Source: Gammaproteobacteria bacterium
GTDB lineage: Bacteria > Pseudomonadota > Gammaproteobacteria > Natronospirales > REEB76
Reading direction: 5' to 3'
DNA: 36,823 nt
NCBI GenBank assembly: GCA_036383255.1
Contig: DASVOS010000009.1
Location: 111,287-148,109 of the forward strand
Shown one piece after another: positions 16,605 through 24,561 of the stretch. The notes beneath the pieces are model-generated. The model did not search any database. It was given only the letters and a program-made list of their open reading frames with translations, and was not told the origin of the DNA. Position numbers and translations under genes: made by a program. The first letter of the stretch is position 1. The number at the start of each line of letters is the position of its first letter.

Positions 16605-16677
16605 GACCTTATCCCCTCGCTTGCACATAAAGAAGACAATTGTTTCAATTTAATCCATTGGAAATCGCAATGATCCC
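16605..16677. promoter_or_regulatory. Divergent aceBA / lysR control region with ATTG-CAAT palindromes
   Basis: The 73-base gap contains an AT-rich core (about 16637-16674) with the short palindrome ATTG-TTT-CAAT followed by ATTG-N7-CAAT. Dyads of this kind next to a LysR gene are typical of LysR operators, so autoregulation and control of aceBA from here is likely. On plus, TTGCAC and TTCAAT spaced by 17 bp could serve as a weak -35/-10. No Shine-Dalgarno precedes the LysR ATG. Confidence 0.5.
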
Positions 16678-17598
16678 ATGACCGCACTGACCCGCCAGTA
16701 CCAGCATAACCGTCACGCCCAACTGCGGGCTTTCTGCCTCGCCGTGCAACAAGGCAGCATCTCCAAGGCGGCGGAGAAGCTGGACCTCGCACAACCCACC
16801 GTCTCGCTGCAGATACAGGCACTGGAACAGGAGCTGGGTGAACTCCTGCTGGAGCGGCGCGGCCCCAAGATATCTCCGACTCCCGCGGGGCTCGCTTTAT
16901 TCGAGTTGGCATTGCCCTTGGTGCAGGGGCTCGACACCCTGCCCCAGGCGCTCGCCGACAAGTTCGGCAAGCTGGACAGCGGCGAGATCAACATCGCCTG
17001 CGGCGAGTCGACATTACTGCATCTCCTGCCGCCATACGTTAGGGAATTCGCCCAGTCTTACCCCGGGATACACCTGAGACTGCACAACGTCACCGGCCGC
17101 AACGGTCTCGCCATGCTGCGGGCCGACGAGGTGGACTTCGCCGTGGGCTCCATGCTCGAAGTGCCGGATGACGTGATCTACCAGCCGCTGTTCAACTATG
17201 AGCCCATGCTCATCACCGCCATGGACCACCCGCTGGTGAAGCTGCCGAAGGTGACGCTGGCGGACATCGCGCCCTATGGCCTGATCCTGCCGCCACAGTT
17301 CCTCTCCACGCTGCGCCGGGTGAGCGAGGTGTTCCGCAAGCACGGCCTCGAGTACAAGGTGCGCCTGGAGGTGGGCGGCTGGGAGGTGATCAAGCGCTAC
17401 GTGGAGGAAGGCCTCGGCATCTCCATCGTCACCAGCATCTGCCTGCGCCAGAGCTACCGACTGCGCGCGATCCCCATGAAGCAGTACTTCCCGGAGCGTA
17501 CTTACGGTGTGGTGCAACGCCGCGGCAAGTTCATGACTCCCCAGGCCAAGCGCTTCATAGAGTCCCTGGAGAACCCGGCGGCACGGGCCGGCGCGTGA
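16678..17598 (+). CDS. LysR-family regulator, probable regulator of the glyoxylate shunt
   Basis: A 306-residue LysR-type transcription regulator of CysB-like appearance. The N-terminal winged helix-turn-helix is at about 14-73 ([25 protein letters not shown] read in pieces), the linker helix follows, and the effector-binding domain covers about 95-298. It is divergent from aceBA, the usual arrangement for a LysR protein and its target; control of aceBA is inferred from this only. Its stop overlaps the GTG start of rluE by 4 bases (GTGA), so the two are likely co-translated. Effector not identifiable. Confidence 0.87.
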   Translation: MTALTRQYQHNRHAQLRAFCLAVQQGSISKAAEKLDLAQPTVSLQIQALEQELGELLLERRGPKISPTPAGLALFELALPLVQGLDTLPQALADKFGKLDSGEINIACGESTLLHLLPPYVREFAQSYPGIHLRLHNVTGRNGLAMLRADEVDFAVGSMLEVPDDVIYQPLFNYEPMLITAMDHPLVKLPKVTLADIAPYGLILPPQFLSTLRRVSEVFRKHGLEYKVRLEVGGWEVIKRYVEEGLGISIVTSICLRQSYRLRAIPMKQYFPERTYGVVQRRGKFMTPQAKRFIESLENPAARAGA

Positions 17599-18128
17599 TC
17601 GTGCTCTTCAACAAGCCCTATGGTGTGCTCTGCCAGTTCACGGGAGACCGCGCCACCCTGGCCGACTATATAGATGTGAAGGGCGTGTACCCGGCAGGCC
17701 GCCTGGATACGGACAGCGAGGGTCTCTTGGTGCTCACGGACGACGGCCGCCTGCAGAACCGCATCAGCCATCCGCATCACAAGCTCCCCAAGACCTATCT
17801 TGCCCAGGTGGAAGGTATCCCCGACGCGCAAGCACTGGACCGCCTGGCGAAAGGCGTGAAGCTCAACGATGGCCCCACCCTGCCTGCCCGCGCCCGGGCG
17901 GTGCCGCCGCCGGACTGGCTCTGGGAACGCACGCCGCCGATCCGTTTCCGCAAGCGCGTGGCGGATTCCTGGATCGAACTCACGCTCCGGGAAGGCCGCA
18001 ACCGGCAAGTGCGGCGCATGACTGCCGTGGTAGGCCACCCGACTCTGCGGCTGATCCGCTGGTCGGTAGGAGACTGGAACCTGGAAGGACTCAAGCCCGG
18101 TGAGTACCGGCTCTTAGGCAAAAGCTGA
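17595..18128 (+). CDS. rluE: 23S rRNA pseudouridine synthase RluE (RsuA family)
   Basis: Isomerises a single uridine of 23S rRNA to pseudouridine (U2457 in E. coli). The 177-residue protein lacks an S4 domain, as RluE does, and carries the catalytic motif [11 protein letters not shown] (about 35-45, Asp38), the KTYLAQVEG segment and the C-terminal [11 protein letters not shown] motif. Start is GTG at 17595, overlapping the LysR stop; a second GTG two codons later is possible. In E. coli rluE is adjacent to icd and nudJ, both also present in this window. Confidence 0.92.
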   Translation: MIVLFNKPYGVLCQFTGDRATLADYIDVKGVYPAGRLDTDSEGLLVLTDDGRLQNRISHPHHKLPKTYLAQVEGIPDAQALDRLAKGVKLNDGPTLPARARAVPPPDWLWERTPPIRFRKRVADSWIELTLREGRNRQVRRMTAVVGHPTLRLIRWSVGDWNLEGLKPGEYRLLGKS

Positions 18129-18134
18129 AAGAAG

Positions 18135-18264
18135 TCTCAAAGCGTCGCGAGCGAAGGCAGGACTAGGCGCGCGAGGCGAGCAGGAGGGAGTGCGCTCTTG
18201 GTGTGCATGACCGACTGCGAGCCGAAGCGCAACAACGTCCTGCCGAGCGCAGCAGCTTTGAGAC
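18135..18264. repeat. 130-bp inverted-repeat element between rluE and aroG
   Basis: The convergent gap is filled by an element with nested inverted arms: GTCTCAAAGC (18135-18144) pairs with GCTTTGAGAC (18255-18264), and GGCAGGAC (18157-18164) pairs with GTCCTGCC (18237-18244). The intervening bases of each arm are GC-rich and of similar length (12 and 10). The arms enclose about 72 bases. It begins 7 bases after the rluE stop and ends 2 bases before the aroG stop. It may be a miniature repeat or a bidirectional transcript-end structure. I see no second copy in this window. Confidence 0.7.
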
Positions 18265-18266
18265 CG

Positions 18267-19619
18267 TCACTTCCGTTTGGTACGAGCCACGATGCGCATG
18301 GCCATCTCGAGAGCCTGTTCATAGTTGAGGCGCGGGTCCACCTGGGACTTATAGGCCCGCTCCAGGTCCGTCTCCGTGAGGCCACGGGCACCGCCGGTGC
18401 ACTCGGTCACGTCGTCCCCAGTCAGCTCGAAGTGCACTCCGCCCAGGTGCGTGCCGCACTCCTCGTGCAGCGCGAAGGCGCTCTCGAGTTCCGCGAGGAT
18501 GTTCTCGAAGCGGCGGGTCTTGAGCCCGTTCTTCGTTCCCTCGGTGTTGCCGTGCATGGGATCGCAGATCCACAGCACCTGGCGGCCGCTCCCGCGCACC
18601 GCCTCCAGGAGCGGCGGCAGCTTCTCGGCGATGTGCTTGGCGCCGAAGCGGTGGATGAAGGTGAGCCGGCCAGGCTCGTCATCCGGGTTCAGGGCATCCA
18701 TGAGCTCCAGCAGGCCTTCGCCGGTCATGCCGGGACCCACCTTCACCGCCACAGGATTGGCGATGCCGCGGAAGTACTCCACGTGGGCGCCGCCGAGCTC
18801 TGCGGTGCGCATGCCGATCCAGGGGAAGTGGGTCGCGAGGTTGTACCAGCGGCCGGTCTCAGCCACGAACTGGGTCTGGGCCTGCTCGTACAGGAGGTGC
18901 AGGCCCTCGTGGCTGGTGAACAGGTCGATGCGGCCGCTCTCCGCCAGGGTCTGCCCGGAGATGGTCTCCATGAAGGTGAGCGAGTCCACGATGGCCTGCA
19001 CGATGCGCCGGTACTCCGCCTCGAGGGGCGAGTTGCGCACGAAGTCCAGGTCCCAGTACTCCGGGTGGTGCAGGTCGGCGAAGCCGCCATCCACCATGGC
19101 GCGCACGTAGTTGAGGGTGAGCGCGGCGTGCTCGTAGCCCCTCAGCATGAGCTGCGGGTCCGGGGTGCGCTCCCTGAGGCTGAAGCCGGCGCGGTTGATG
19201 AGGTCGCCGCGGTAGCTCGGCAGCGTCAGGCCGTCGCGGGTCTCGGTATCGGTGGAGCGCGGCTTGGCGTACTGGCCGGCCAGGCGCCCTACGCGGATCA
19301 CCCGCTTCTTGAGGCCGTGCACCAGCACCAGGCTCATCTGCAGGAGGATCTTTAATTTATTGGCGATAGGCTCGGCGGTGCAGTCGTCGAAGCTCTCGGC
19401 GCAGTCCCCGCCCTGCAGCATGAAGCGCTCGCCGCGCTGGGCCTCGGCCAGCTGCGCGCGCAGCTTGTCCACCTCGCCCCAGGTCACCAGCGGCGGCAGC
19501 CGGCGGATCTCCGCCAGCACGCGCTCGGCGGCCTCGGCGTCCGGGTACAGCGGCTGCTGGCCGGCGACGCGGTTGCGCCAACTGTCGGGCTGCCAGGGGT
19601 GGAGGAACTTGCGGTCCAT
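18267..19619 (-). CDS. 3-deoxy-7-phosphoheptulonate (DAHP) synthase, type II
   Basis: Condenses phosphoenolpyruvate and erythrose-4-phosphate, first step of the shikimate pathway. The 450-residue protein belongs to the type II (plant-like) family, unrelated in sequence to E. coli AroF/G/H. Visible: MLQGGDCAESFDDC (Cys73 is the metal ligand in the family), KPRSTDTETRDG, YRGDLIN, the DPMHGNTEGTKNG loop, and GGVHFELTGDDVTECTGG near the end, which supply the metal-binding His, Glu and Asp and phosphate contacts. It is monocistronic, convergent with rluE and divergent from the lysine dehydrogenase gene, with a 194-base gap in which I could not pick a confident promoter. Confidence 0.94.
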   Translation of the reverse strand: MDRKFLHPWQPDSWRNRVAGQQPLYPDAEAAERVLAEIRRLPPLVTWGEVDKLRAQLAEAQRGERFMLQGGDCAESFDDCTAEPIANKLKILLQMSLVLVHGLKKRVIRVGRLAGQYAKPRSTDTETRDGLTLPSYRGDLINRAGFSLRERTPDPQLMLRGYEHAALTLNYVRAMVDGGFADLHHPEYWDLDFVRNSPLEAEYRRIVQAIVDSLTFMETISGQTLAESGRIDLFTSHEGLHLLYEQAQTQFVAETGRWYNLATHFPWIGMRTAELGGAHVEYFRGIANPVAVKVGPGMTGEGLLELMDALNPDDEPGRLTFIHRFGAKHIAEKLPPLLEAVRGSGRQVLWICDPMHGNTEGTKNGLKTRRFENILAELESAFALHEECGTHLGGVHFELTGDDVTECTGGARGLTETDLERAYKSQVDPRLNYEQALEMAMRIVARTKRK

Positions 19620-19813
19620 ATCGGGCCCGCCATGCTACACGCCGCCCGTGGCACGGGAAAGCGCGGGGTACGAAGGGCGCGCCGTTTGTGGCAAAATTAC
19701 GCGCTTTTTAGCTGCCGTTCCCGTCCCTGCGCCCGCAGCGCGCGCCCAGGACCGCCGCGTAGGGTCGGCGTCCCGGGTTTTTCCGCAGAAAATCAGTTTA
19801 GGAGATTCGTCCC

Positions 19814-20977
19814 ATGCATCGCGTGCTCGTCCTCGGCGCCGGCAAGATCGGTTCCCTGCTCTCCGGCCTCCTGGCCTCCTCCGGCGACTATGAGATCAGC
19901 CTCGCCGATGCCAACGGCAAGGCCGCCGAGTCCGTGGCTGCCAGCCACAAGCAGGCCGGCATCGCCATCAAGGCCTTCCAGGTGGATGCCTCCAACAAGG
20001 CCGCCCTCGAAGCCCACCTCAAGTCCCATCCGGCGGACGCGGTGATCTCCAGCCTGCCCTACTTCTGCAACCCGCCGGTGGCAGAGGTCGCGCGCAAGCT
20101 CGACATGCACTACTTCGACCTCACCGAGGACGTCGAAGTGACCCGTGCCGTGACCAAGACCGCCCAGGGCGCCAAGACCACCTTCGCTCCGCAGTGCGGC
20201 CTCGCCCCCGGCTTCATCAGCATCGCCGCCAACGAGCTCATGCGCCACTTCGACGAGATCCACGACGTGAAGCTGCGCGTCGGCGCGCTGCCCCAGAACC
20301 CGGGCAACATGACCAAGTATTCGCTGACTTGGTCATCCGATGGCGTCATCAACGAGTACGGCAACACCTGCTACGGCATCGTCAACGGCAAGGAAGCGGC
20401 GCTGATGCCGCTCGAGGGGCTGGAGACCATCCAGCTCGAGGGCAAGCTGTACGAGGCCTTCAACACCTCCGGCGGTCTGGGCTCCCTGGCCGAGACCTAC
20501 GCCGGCAAGGTGCGCAACATGACCTACAAGACCATGCGCTACCCCGGCCACTGCGAGGTGATGCGCCTCTTGATGAACGACCTGGGGATGAACCAGGACC
20601 GCGACACCCTGAAGCGCATCCTGGAGCGCGCGGTGCCGCGCACTGTGCAGGACGTGGTGCTCATCTACGTGTCCGTGAGCGGACTGCAACACGGCAAGTT
20701 CATGGAGGAGAGCTACTCGAACGCGGTTTACCCGCAGGAGATCGCCGGCCACCTGTGGTCCGCGATCCAGGTGACCACCAGCGCCGGCATCGCCGCGGTG
20801 GTCGACTTGGTGCTGAAGGAGCCGGCCAAGTACCAGGGCCTGGTGATGCAGGAGCGATTCAGCCTCACCGATGTGCTCAACAACCGCTTCGGCAAGGCTT
20901 ACGCCCAGGCCGAGACCGCGGAACTCTCGGCGCGCAAGGTGCGCACCGGCGAAGCCGCCAAGCAGTTCGTGGCCTGA
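19814..20977 (+). CDS. Saccharopine dehydrogenase / lysine 6-dehydrogenase family protein
   Basis: A 387-residue NAD(P)-dependent dehydrogenase of the saccharopine dehydrogenase family. A Rossmann fold starts at once (LVLGAGKIGS, 5-14), followed by the substrate domain with CGLAPGF near residue 133. In this family it could oxidise saccharopine to alpha-aminoadipate semialdehyde plus glutamate, or oxidise lysine directly. The following gene encodes an ALDH7 enzyme that oxidises that semialdehyde, so lysine breakdown is the likely job. No lysine-ketoglutarate reductase is next to it, which slightly favours a lysine dehydrogenase. AGGAGA lies 9 bases before the ATG. The pair is separated by only 18 bases. 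Confidence 0.83.
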   Translation: MHRVLVLGAGKIGSLLSGLLASSGDYEISLADANGKAAESVAASHKQAGIAIKAFQVDASNKAALEAHLKSHPADAVISSLPYFCNPPVAEVARKLDMHYFDLTEDVEVTRAVTKTAQGAKTTFAPQCGLAPGFISIAANELMRHFDEIHDVKLRVGALPQNPGNMTKYSLTWSSDGVINEYGNTCYGIVNGKEAALMPLEGLETIQLEGKLYEAFNTSGGLGSLAETYAGKVRNMTYKTMRYPGHCEVMRLLMNDLGMNQDRDTLKRILERAVPRTVQDVVLIYVSVSGLQHGKFMEESYSNAVYPQEIAGHLWSAIQVTTSAGIAAVVDLVLKEPAKYQGLVMQERFSLTDVLNNRFGKAYAQAETAELSARKVRTGEAAKQFVA

Positions 20978-20995
20978 GCCAGGAGTCAGATACAC

Positions 20996-22528
20996 ATGGC
21001 CGACATCAGCAAGATCCTTTCCAACCTGGGGCTGACCCAGGACAACGTGGGCACCTGGACTTCTACCGGCGGCTGGCGCAAGAGCGCCGGTGGCAAGGTG
21101 ATCGAGTCCATCAACCCGGCGACCGGCTTGGGTCTAGCCAAGGTGCACTGCGCTACCGAGGCGGACTATGAGCAGGTGATCAAGGACTCGGAGGCCGCCT
21201 ACAAGCTCTGGCGCGAAGTGCCGGCGCCGAAGCGTGGCGAAGCCGTACGCCTCATGGGCGAGGAGCTGCGCAAGCACAAGGACGACCTGGGCAGCTTGGT
21301 GTCCCTGGAGATGGGCAAGATCAAAGCCGAGGGCGACGGTGAAGTGCAGGAGATGATCGACATCGCCGACTTCGCCGTAGGCCAGTCGCGCATGCTCTAC
21401 GGCCGCACCATGCACTCCGAGCGGGTGCGTCACCGCATGTCCGAGCAATGGCATCCCATCGGCGTAGTGGGCGTGATCTCGGCCTTCAACTTCCCGGTGG
21501 CGGTGTGGTCCTGGAACGCCTTCATCGCCGCCATCTGCGGCGACACCACGGTGTGGAAGCCTTCGCCCCGCACCCCGCTCTGCGCCATCGCGGTGCAGAA
21601 CATCTGCAACAAGGTGCTGGAGAAGCACGGCCTGCCGGCCATCTTCAGCATGTTCATAGACGGCGACAACCGCTTGGCGGAACGCTTCGTGAAGGACGAG
21701 CGCGTGGCGCTGGTGTCCTTCACCGGTTCCACCGCCATCGGCCGCAAGGTTGGCGAGATGGTCGCCAACCGCATGGGCAAGTCCCTGCTGGAACTGGGCG
21801 GCAACAACGCCATCGTGGTGGACGAGACCGCCGACCTGAAGCTGGTGATTCCGGCGGTGGTGTTCGGCTCGGTCGGCACCGCCGGCCAGCGCTGCACCAC
21901 CACCCGCCGGCTCATCGTGCACGAGTCGCTGGTGGAGGCCCTCACCCAGAAACTGGTGGCGGCCTACAAGCAGGTGCGCATCGGCGACCCGCTGGACCCC
22001 CAAACCCTGATGGGCCCCCTCTGCAGCCAGGACGCGGTGAACCGCTACCAGGCGGCGATCGAAGCCGTTGGCAAGGCCGGTGGCCAGGTGCTGACCGGCG
22101 GCAAGAAGCTCGACCGCCCCGGCTTCTTCGTGGAGCCCACCATCGTGCGCGCCGACAACGCGTGGGACATCGTCAAGAGCGAGACCTTCGCGCCCATCCT
22201 CTACGTCATGTCCTTCAAGACGCTGGACGAGGCCATCCGCATGCATAACGACGTGCCGCAGGGCCTGTCCTCGGCGATCTTCACCACCAGCGTGAAGAAC
22301 GCCGAGTACTTCCTGTCCGCGGTGGGCAGCGATTGCGGCATCGCCAACGTCAACATCGGCACCTCCGGCGCCGAGATCGGCGGCGCCTTCGGCGGCGAGA
22401 AGGAGACCGGCGGCGGCCGCGAATCCGGCTCCGACGCCTGGAAGCAGTACATGCGCCGCCAGACCAACACCCTGAACTGGTCCGACTCCCTGCCGCTGGC
22501 GCAGGGGATTAAGTTCGATATCGGTTGA
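20996..22528 (+). CDS. ALDH7-family aldehyde dehydrogenase (alpha-aminoadipate semialdehyde dehydrogenase)
   Basis: A 510-residue aldehyde dehydrogenase closest to the antiquitin/ALDH7 group, which oxidises alpha-aminoadipate semialdehyde to alpha-aminoadipate in lysine catabolism. Catalytic Cys300 is in [12 protein letters not shown], a spelling characteristic of ALDH7; general base Glu266 is in LLELGGNN; cofactor Lys188 is in [10 protein letters not shown]; the Rossmann contact is FTGSTAIGR. The start (ATG 20996) is preceded by AGGAG. Together with the upstream dehydrogenase it forms a two-gene operon ended by a strong terminator at 22557-22584. Confidence 0.92.
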   Translation: MADISKILSNLGLTQDNVGTWTSTGGWRKSAGGKVIESINPATGLGLAKVHCATEADYEQVIKDSEAAYKLWREVPAPKRGEAVRLMGEELRKHKDDLGSLVSLEMGKIKAEGDGEVQEMIDIADFAVGQSRMLYGRTMHSERVRHRMSEQWHPIGVVGVISAFNFPVAVWSWNAFIAAICGDTTVWKPSPRTPLCAIAVQNICNKVLEKHGLPAIFSMFIDGDNRLAERFVKDERVALVSFTGSTAIGRKVGEMVANRMGKSLLELGGNNAIVVDETADLKLVIPAVVFGSVGTAGQRCTTTRRLIVHESLVEALTQKLVAAYKQVRIGDPLDPQTLMGPLCSQDAVNRYQAAIEAVGKAGGQVLTGGKKLDRPGFFVEPTIVRADNAWDIVKSETFAPILYVMSFKTLDEAIRMHNDVPQGLSSAIFTTSVKNAEYFLSAVGSDCGIANVNIGTSGAEIGGAFGGEKETGGGRESGSDAWKQYMRRQTNTLNWSDSLPLAQGIKFDIG

Positions 22529-22556
22529 TACCGGTCACGCCGGGTGGTATGAATTG

Positions 22557-22584
22557 GACGCCGCGCAACGCGCGGCGTCTTTTT
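22557..22584 (+). terminator. Intrinsic terminator of the lysine catabolism operon
   Basis: GACGCCGCGC (22557-22566) and GCGCGGCGTC (22570-22579) form a perfect 10-bp stem with a 3-base loop, followed by TTTTT. It starts 28 bases after the ALDH stop and ends 19 bases before the uppP start codon. Confidence 0.93.
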
Positions 22585-22603
22585 ATATGTAAAGGATGCC
22601 CGC

Positions 22604-23440
22604 GTGCTCTACCTGGACCTGCTGCTGCTCGCCATCCTGCAGGGCATCAGCGAGCTCTTCCCCATCAGCAGCCTCGGCCACAGCGTGCTGGTGCCGGCCA
22701 TGCTGCACTGGCCCATCGACCGCGATGCGCCCTGGTTCCTGCCTTACATCGTCGTGCTGCACCTCGGCACTGCGGCCGCGCTGTTCCTGTACTTCTGGAA
22801 GGACTGGTTCGCGCTGCTGGGAGGCACGCTGAAGGCCCGCGGCCACGTCCGCGACCCGCAGGCGCGGCTGTTCTGGCTGCTGGTATGCGGCACCCTGCCC
22901 GCCGGCATCCTGGGCCTGCTGCTGGAGCACAAGGTGCGGGAGTTCTTCGGCGGCTTCGCCGTCGCCGCCGCCTTCCTCGTGGTCAATGGCGTGATCCTGC
23001 TGCTGGGTGACCGCCTCAAGCACCGCGGCGGCTCCTCCACGCCCGAGTCCCTGAGCTGGGGCAAGGCGGTGTTCGTGGGCTGCGCCCAGGCGCTGGCGCT
23101 CATCCCCGGCATCTCACGCTCCGGCGCCACGCTGGTGGCGGGCATCCTGTCGGGGCTCGACTACGCCGCCTCGGCCCGCTTCTCGTTCCTGCTGGCGACA
23201 CCCATCATCGGCGCCGCCGGTCTCTTGGAGATCCCCAAACTGTTGCACCAGCATGAGACCCTGCCGGAAGGCCTGCTGCTGGTGATCCTGTTTGGCGGCC
23301 TGCTCTCGGGCGTGTTCGCGTGGCTCAGCACGTGGTTTCTCATGCGGTGGTTCAGATCGCATGAATTGATGGCATTGCGGCCGTTTGGAATCTATTGCTT
23401 GGTGGCTGGCGGTCTAGCGTTGCTGACGCTGTTCATCTGA
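22604..23440 (+). CDS. uppP: Undecaprenyl-diphosphatase UppP (BacA)
   Basis: Dephosphorylates undecaprenyl diphosphate to recycle the lipid carrier for peptidoglycan and other envelope polymers; overproduction gives bacitracin resistance in E. coli. The 278-residue membrane protein has the two family motifs, QGISELFPISSLGH (about 14-27) and PGISRSGATLVAGIL (about 168-182), and about eight hydrophobic segments. The start is GTG at 22604, preceded by AAGGA at 8-9 bases. The gene is complete, but the 60 bases coding its last 20 codons are repeated in diverged form 71 bases downstream (23512-23571). Confidence 0.94.
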   Translation: MLYLDLLLLAILQGISELFPISSLGHSVLVPAMLHWPIDRDAPWFLPYIVVLHLGTAAALFLYFWKDWFALLGGTLKARGHVRDPQARLFWLLVCGTLPAGILGLLLEHKVREFFGGFAVAAAFLVVNGVILLLGDRLKHRGGSSTPESLSWGKAVFVGCAQALALIPGISRSGATLVAGILSGLDYAASARFSFLLATPIIGAAGLLEIPKLLHQHETLPEGLLLVILFGGLLSGVFAWLSTWFLMRWFRSHELMALRPFGIYCLVAGGLALLTLFI

Positions 23441-23491
23441 ATCCACCGCATCCATCCCTGGCGCCGTCCAGTCTCGGCATCCTGCCTCGCC

Positions 23492-23511
23492 GTGCGGCGC
23501 ATGCGCCGCAC
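23492..23511. repeat. 20-bp perfect palindrome between uppP and its tail copy
   Basis: GTGCGGCGCATGCGCCGCAC is a perfect palindrome directly preceding the diverged uppP tail. No T-run follows. The surrounding spacer (23441-23511) shows no coding potential. Confidence 0.75.
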
Positions 23512-23571
23512 CCCTTCGGAATCTATTGCCTGATAGCAGGCGGTTTAGCGCTGCTGACGTTGGCATTCTGA
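23512..23571 (+). pseudogene. Remnant of a second uppP 3' end
   Basis: Read in frame from 23512 this codes PFGIYCLIAGGLALLTLAF and a stop, against PFGIYCLVAGGLALLTLFI and a stop at the end of uppP. By hand, 13 of 60 bases differ. In the first 17 codons eight of nine changed codons are silent (the exception is Val to Ile). That pattern is what two functional homologues show after long divergence, not a recent tandem duplication that then decayed. The rest of the second gene is absent: upstream is a palindrome and non-coding sequence. It is likely a scar left when uppP was replaced or partly deleted. Confidence 0.82.
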
Positions 23572-23574
23572 AGC

Positions 23575-24072
23575 TCAAGCCGTCAGGTAATAAGGCAGAT
23601 CGAGCACCGGGCTCTCGAGCCCCAGGCGGGTGATGACTGCCGTCACCTGGCCCCGGTGGTGAGTGGCGTGGTTGAAGGCATGGGCGAGCTGCAGGCAGAG
23701 GGGGTACTCGCGCCGGTGGCCTTCCGTGTCGAGATAGGCGTTCGGCGATTCCAGCCGGGTATCGTCCAGCTTCTCCACCAGCCCCTTCAGCGTCTCGGCT
23801 GCCTGGCGCATCTCCTCTGCCAGGCGTCCCCGCTCCTTCACCAGCTCCTGGTCCAGGCTGCTGATGGCGAAGGGCTGGCCCGTGAGGCGGCCTTTCCAGA
23901 GCAGGTCCACCAACAGCAGGTGGTTGAGCGTGCGGTGCACGCTGCGGAAGAACAGCCCCTGGTCGCCGTGGTAGTCGGCATCGCTCATGGGCTGCAAGGA
24001 CTCCAGCAGGCGGCTGCCGGCCCAGATGTGGTAACCCGCCAGGACCCGGAAATACTCGTGCTGCTTCATCAA
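23575..24072 (-). CDS. DinB-fold metal-dependent protein
   Basis: A 165-residue four-helix-bundle protein of the DinB/YfiT-like family. The metal-binding His triad is visible as His51 (RTLNHLLLVD) and His135 and His139 (HATHHRGQV). Family members include thiol-dependent S-transferases and many of unknown function, so substrate cannot be named. It is the last gene of a three-gene minus-strand operon, its ATG overlapping the asparaginase stop by 4 bases. Its stop lies 3 bases from the end of the uppP remnant. Confidence 0.85.
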   Translation of the reverse strand: MMKQHEYFRVLAGYHIWAGSRLLESLQPMSDADYHGDQGLFFRSVHRTLNHLLLVDLLWKGRLTGQPFAISSLDQELVKERGRLAEEMRQAAETLKGLVEKLDDTRLESPNAYLDTEGHRREYPLCLQLAHAFNHATHHRGQVTAVITRLGLESPVLDLPYYLTA

Positions 24073-24554
24073 GTCTCCTCGAAACGGTTCTTGTCGCGGT
24101 TCTTGCGCACTTTGCGCGCATCGAACACCCGGCCGCTCATGAAGAGATAGACGCCGGGAGGCAGCGCCTGGGCCGCTGCCACCGCGCCGCCGATGTTGAA
24201 GATCGCGTCGCTGCCGCGGAAGCGCGCGGGGTTCAGGGAACCGGTGAGCACGATGGTCTTGCCCGGTATGCCCTGCAGTGCCGCCGCGGTCTCGGTCATG
24301 GTGTCGGTGCCGTGGGTGATGAGCACGCGCGTGGCCTCGTCACCCAGTACCGCCTTGCGGATGAGTTCGCGGTCCGCGTCGGTGAGGTCGAGGCTGTCCT
24401 TGCGCATCAACGACGTCATCTCGAAGGGGAAGGTCACGCCCATCTCACGCAGGATCTCGCCGATCTGCGGCTCGCCCACCTCGTACTCGCTCTTGGCGTC
24501 GAAATAGATCTTGTCGATCGTGCCGCCGGTGGTGAAGATGCGCAGCTTTTCCAT
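24069..24554 (-). CDS. Short asparaginase-like protein (N-terminal domain only)
   Basis: A 161-residue protein equivalent to the N-terminal domain of L-asparaginases (COG0252), whose usual length is about 330. Both active-site elements of that domain are present: TTGGTID (8-14) with the nucleophilic Thr, and HGTDTMTET (81-89). The C-terminal domain, which helps form the dimer interface, is missing, and the protein ends in a charged tail (RKVRKNRDKNRFEET). Single-domain forms of this kind are known in proteobacteria, so it is probably a family rather than a truncation; activity on asparagine is unproven. ATG 24554 lies 7 bases past the autotransporter stop and gives the canonical N-terminus. 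Confidence 0.82.
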   Translation of the reverse strand: MEKLRIFTTGGTIDKIYFDAKSEYEVGEPQIGEILREMGVTFPFEMTSLMRKDSLDLTDADRELIRKAVLGDEATRVLITHGTDTMTETAAALQGIPGKTIVLTGSLNPARFRGSDAIFNIGGAVAAAQALPPGVYLFMSGRVFDARKVRKNRDKNRFEET

Positions 24555-24561
24555 GGTGGAC

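Noticed and set aside
18137-18391. Short minus-strand frame reading through the inverted-repeat element
   Set aside because: It overlaps the aroG 3' end in another frame and covers the repeat arms, so it is unlikely to be a gene.
18198-19355. Plus-strand open frame opposite aroG
   Set aside because: Antisense to type II DAHP synthase, and begins within the inverted-repeat element.
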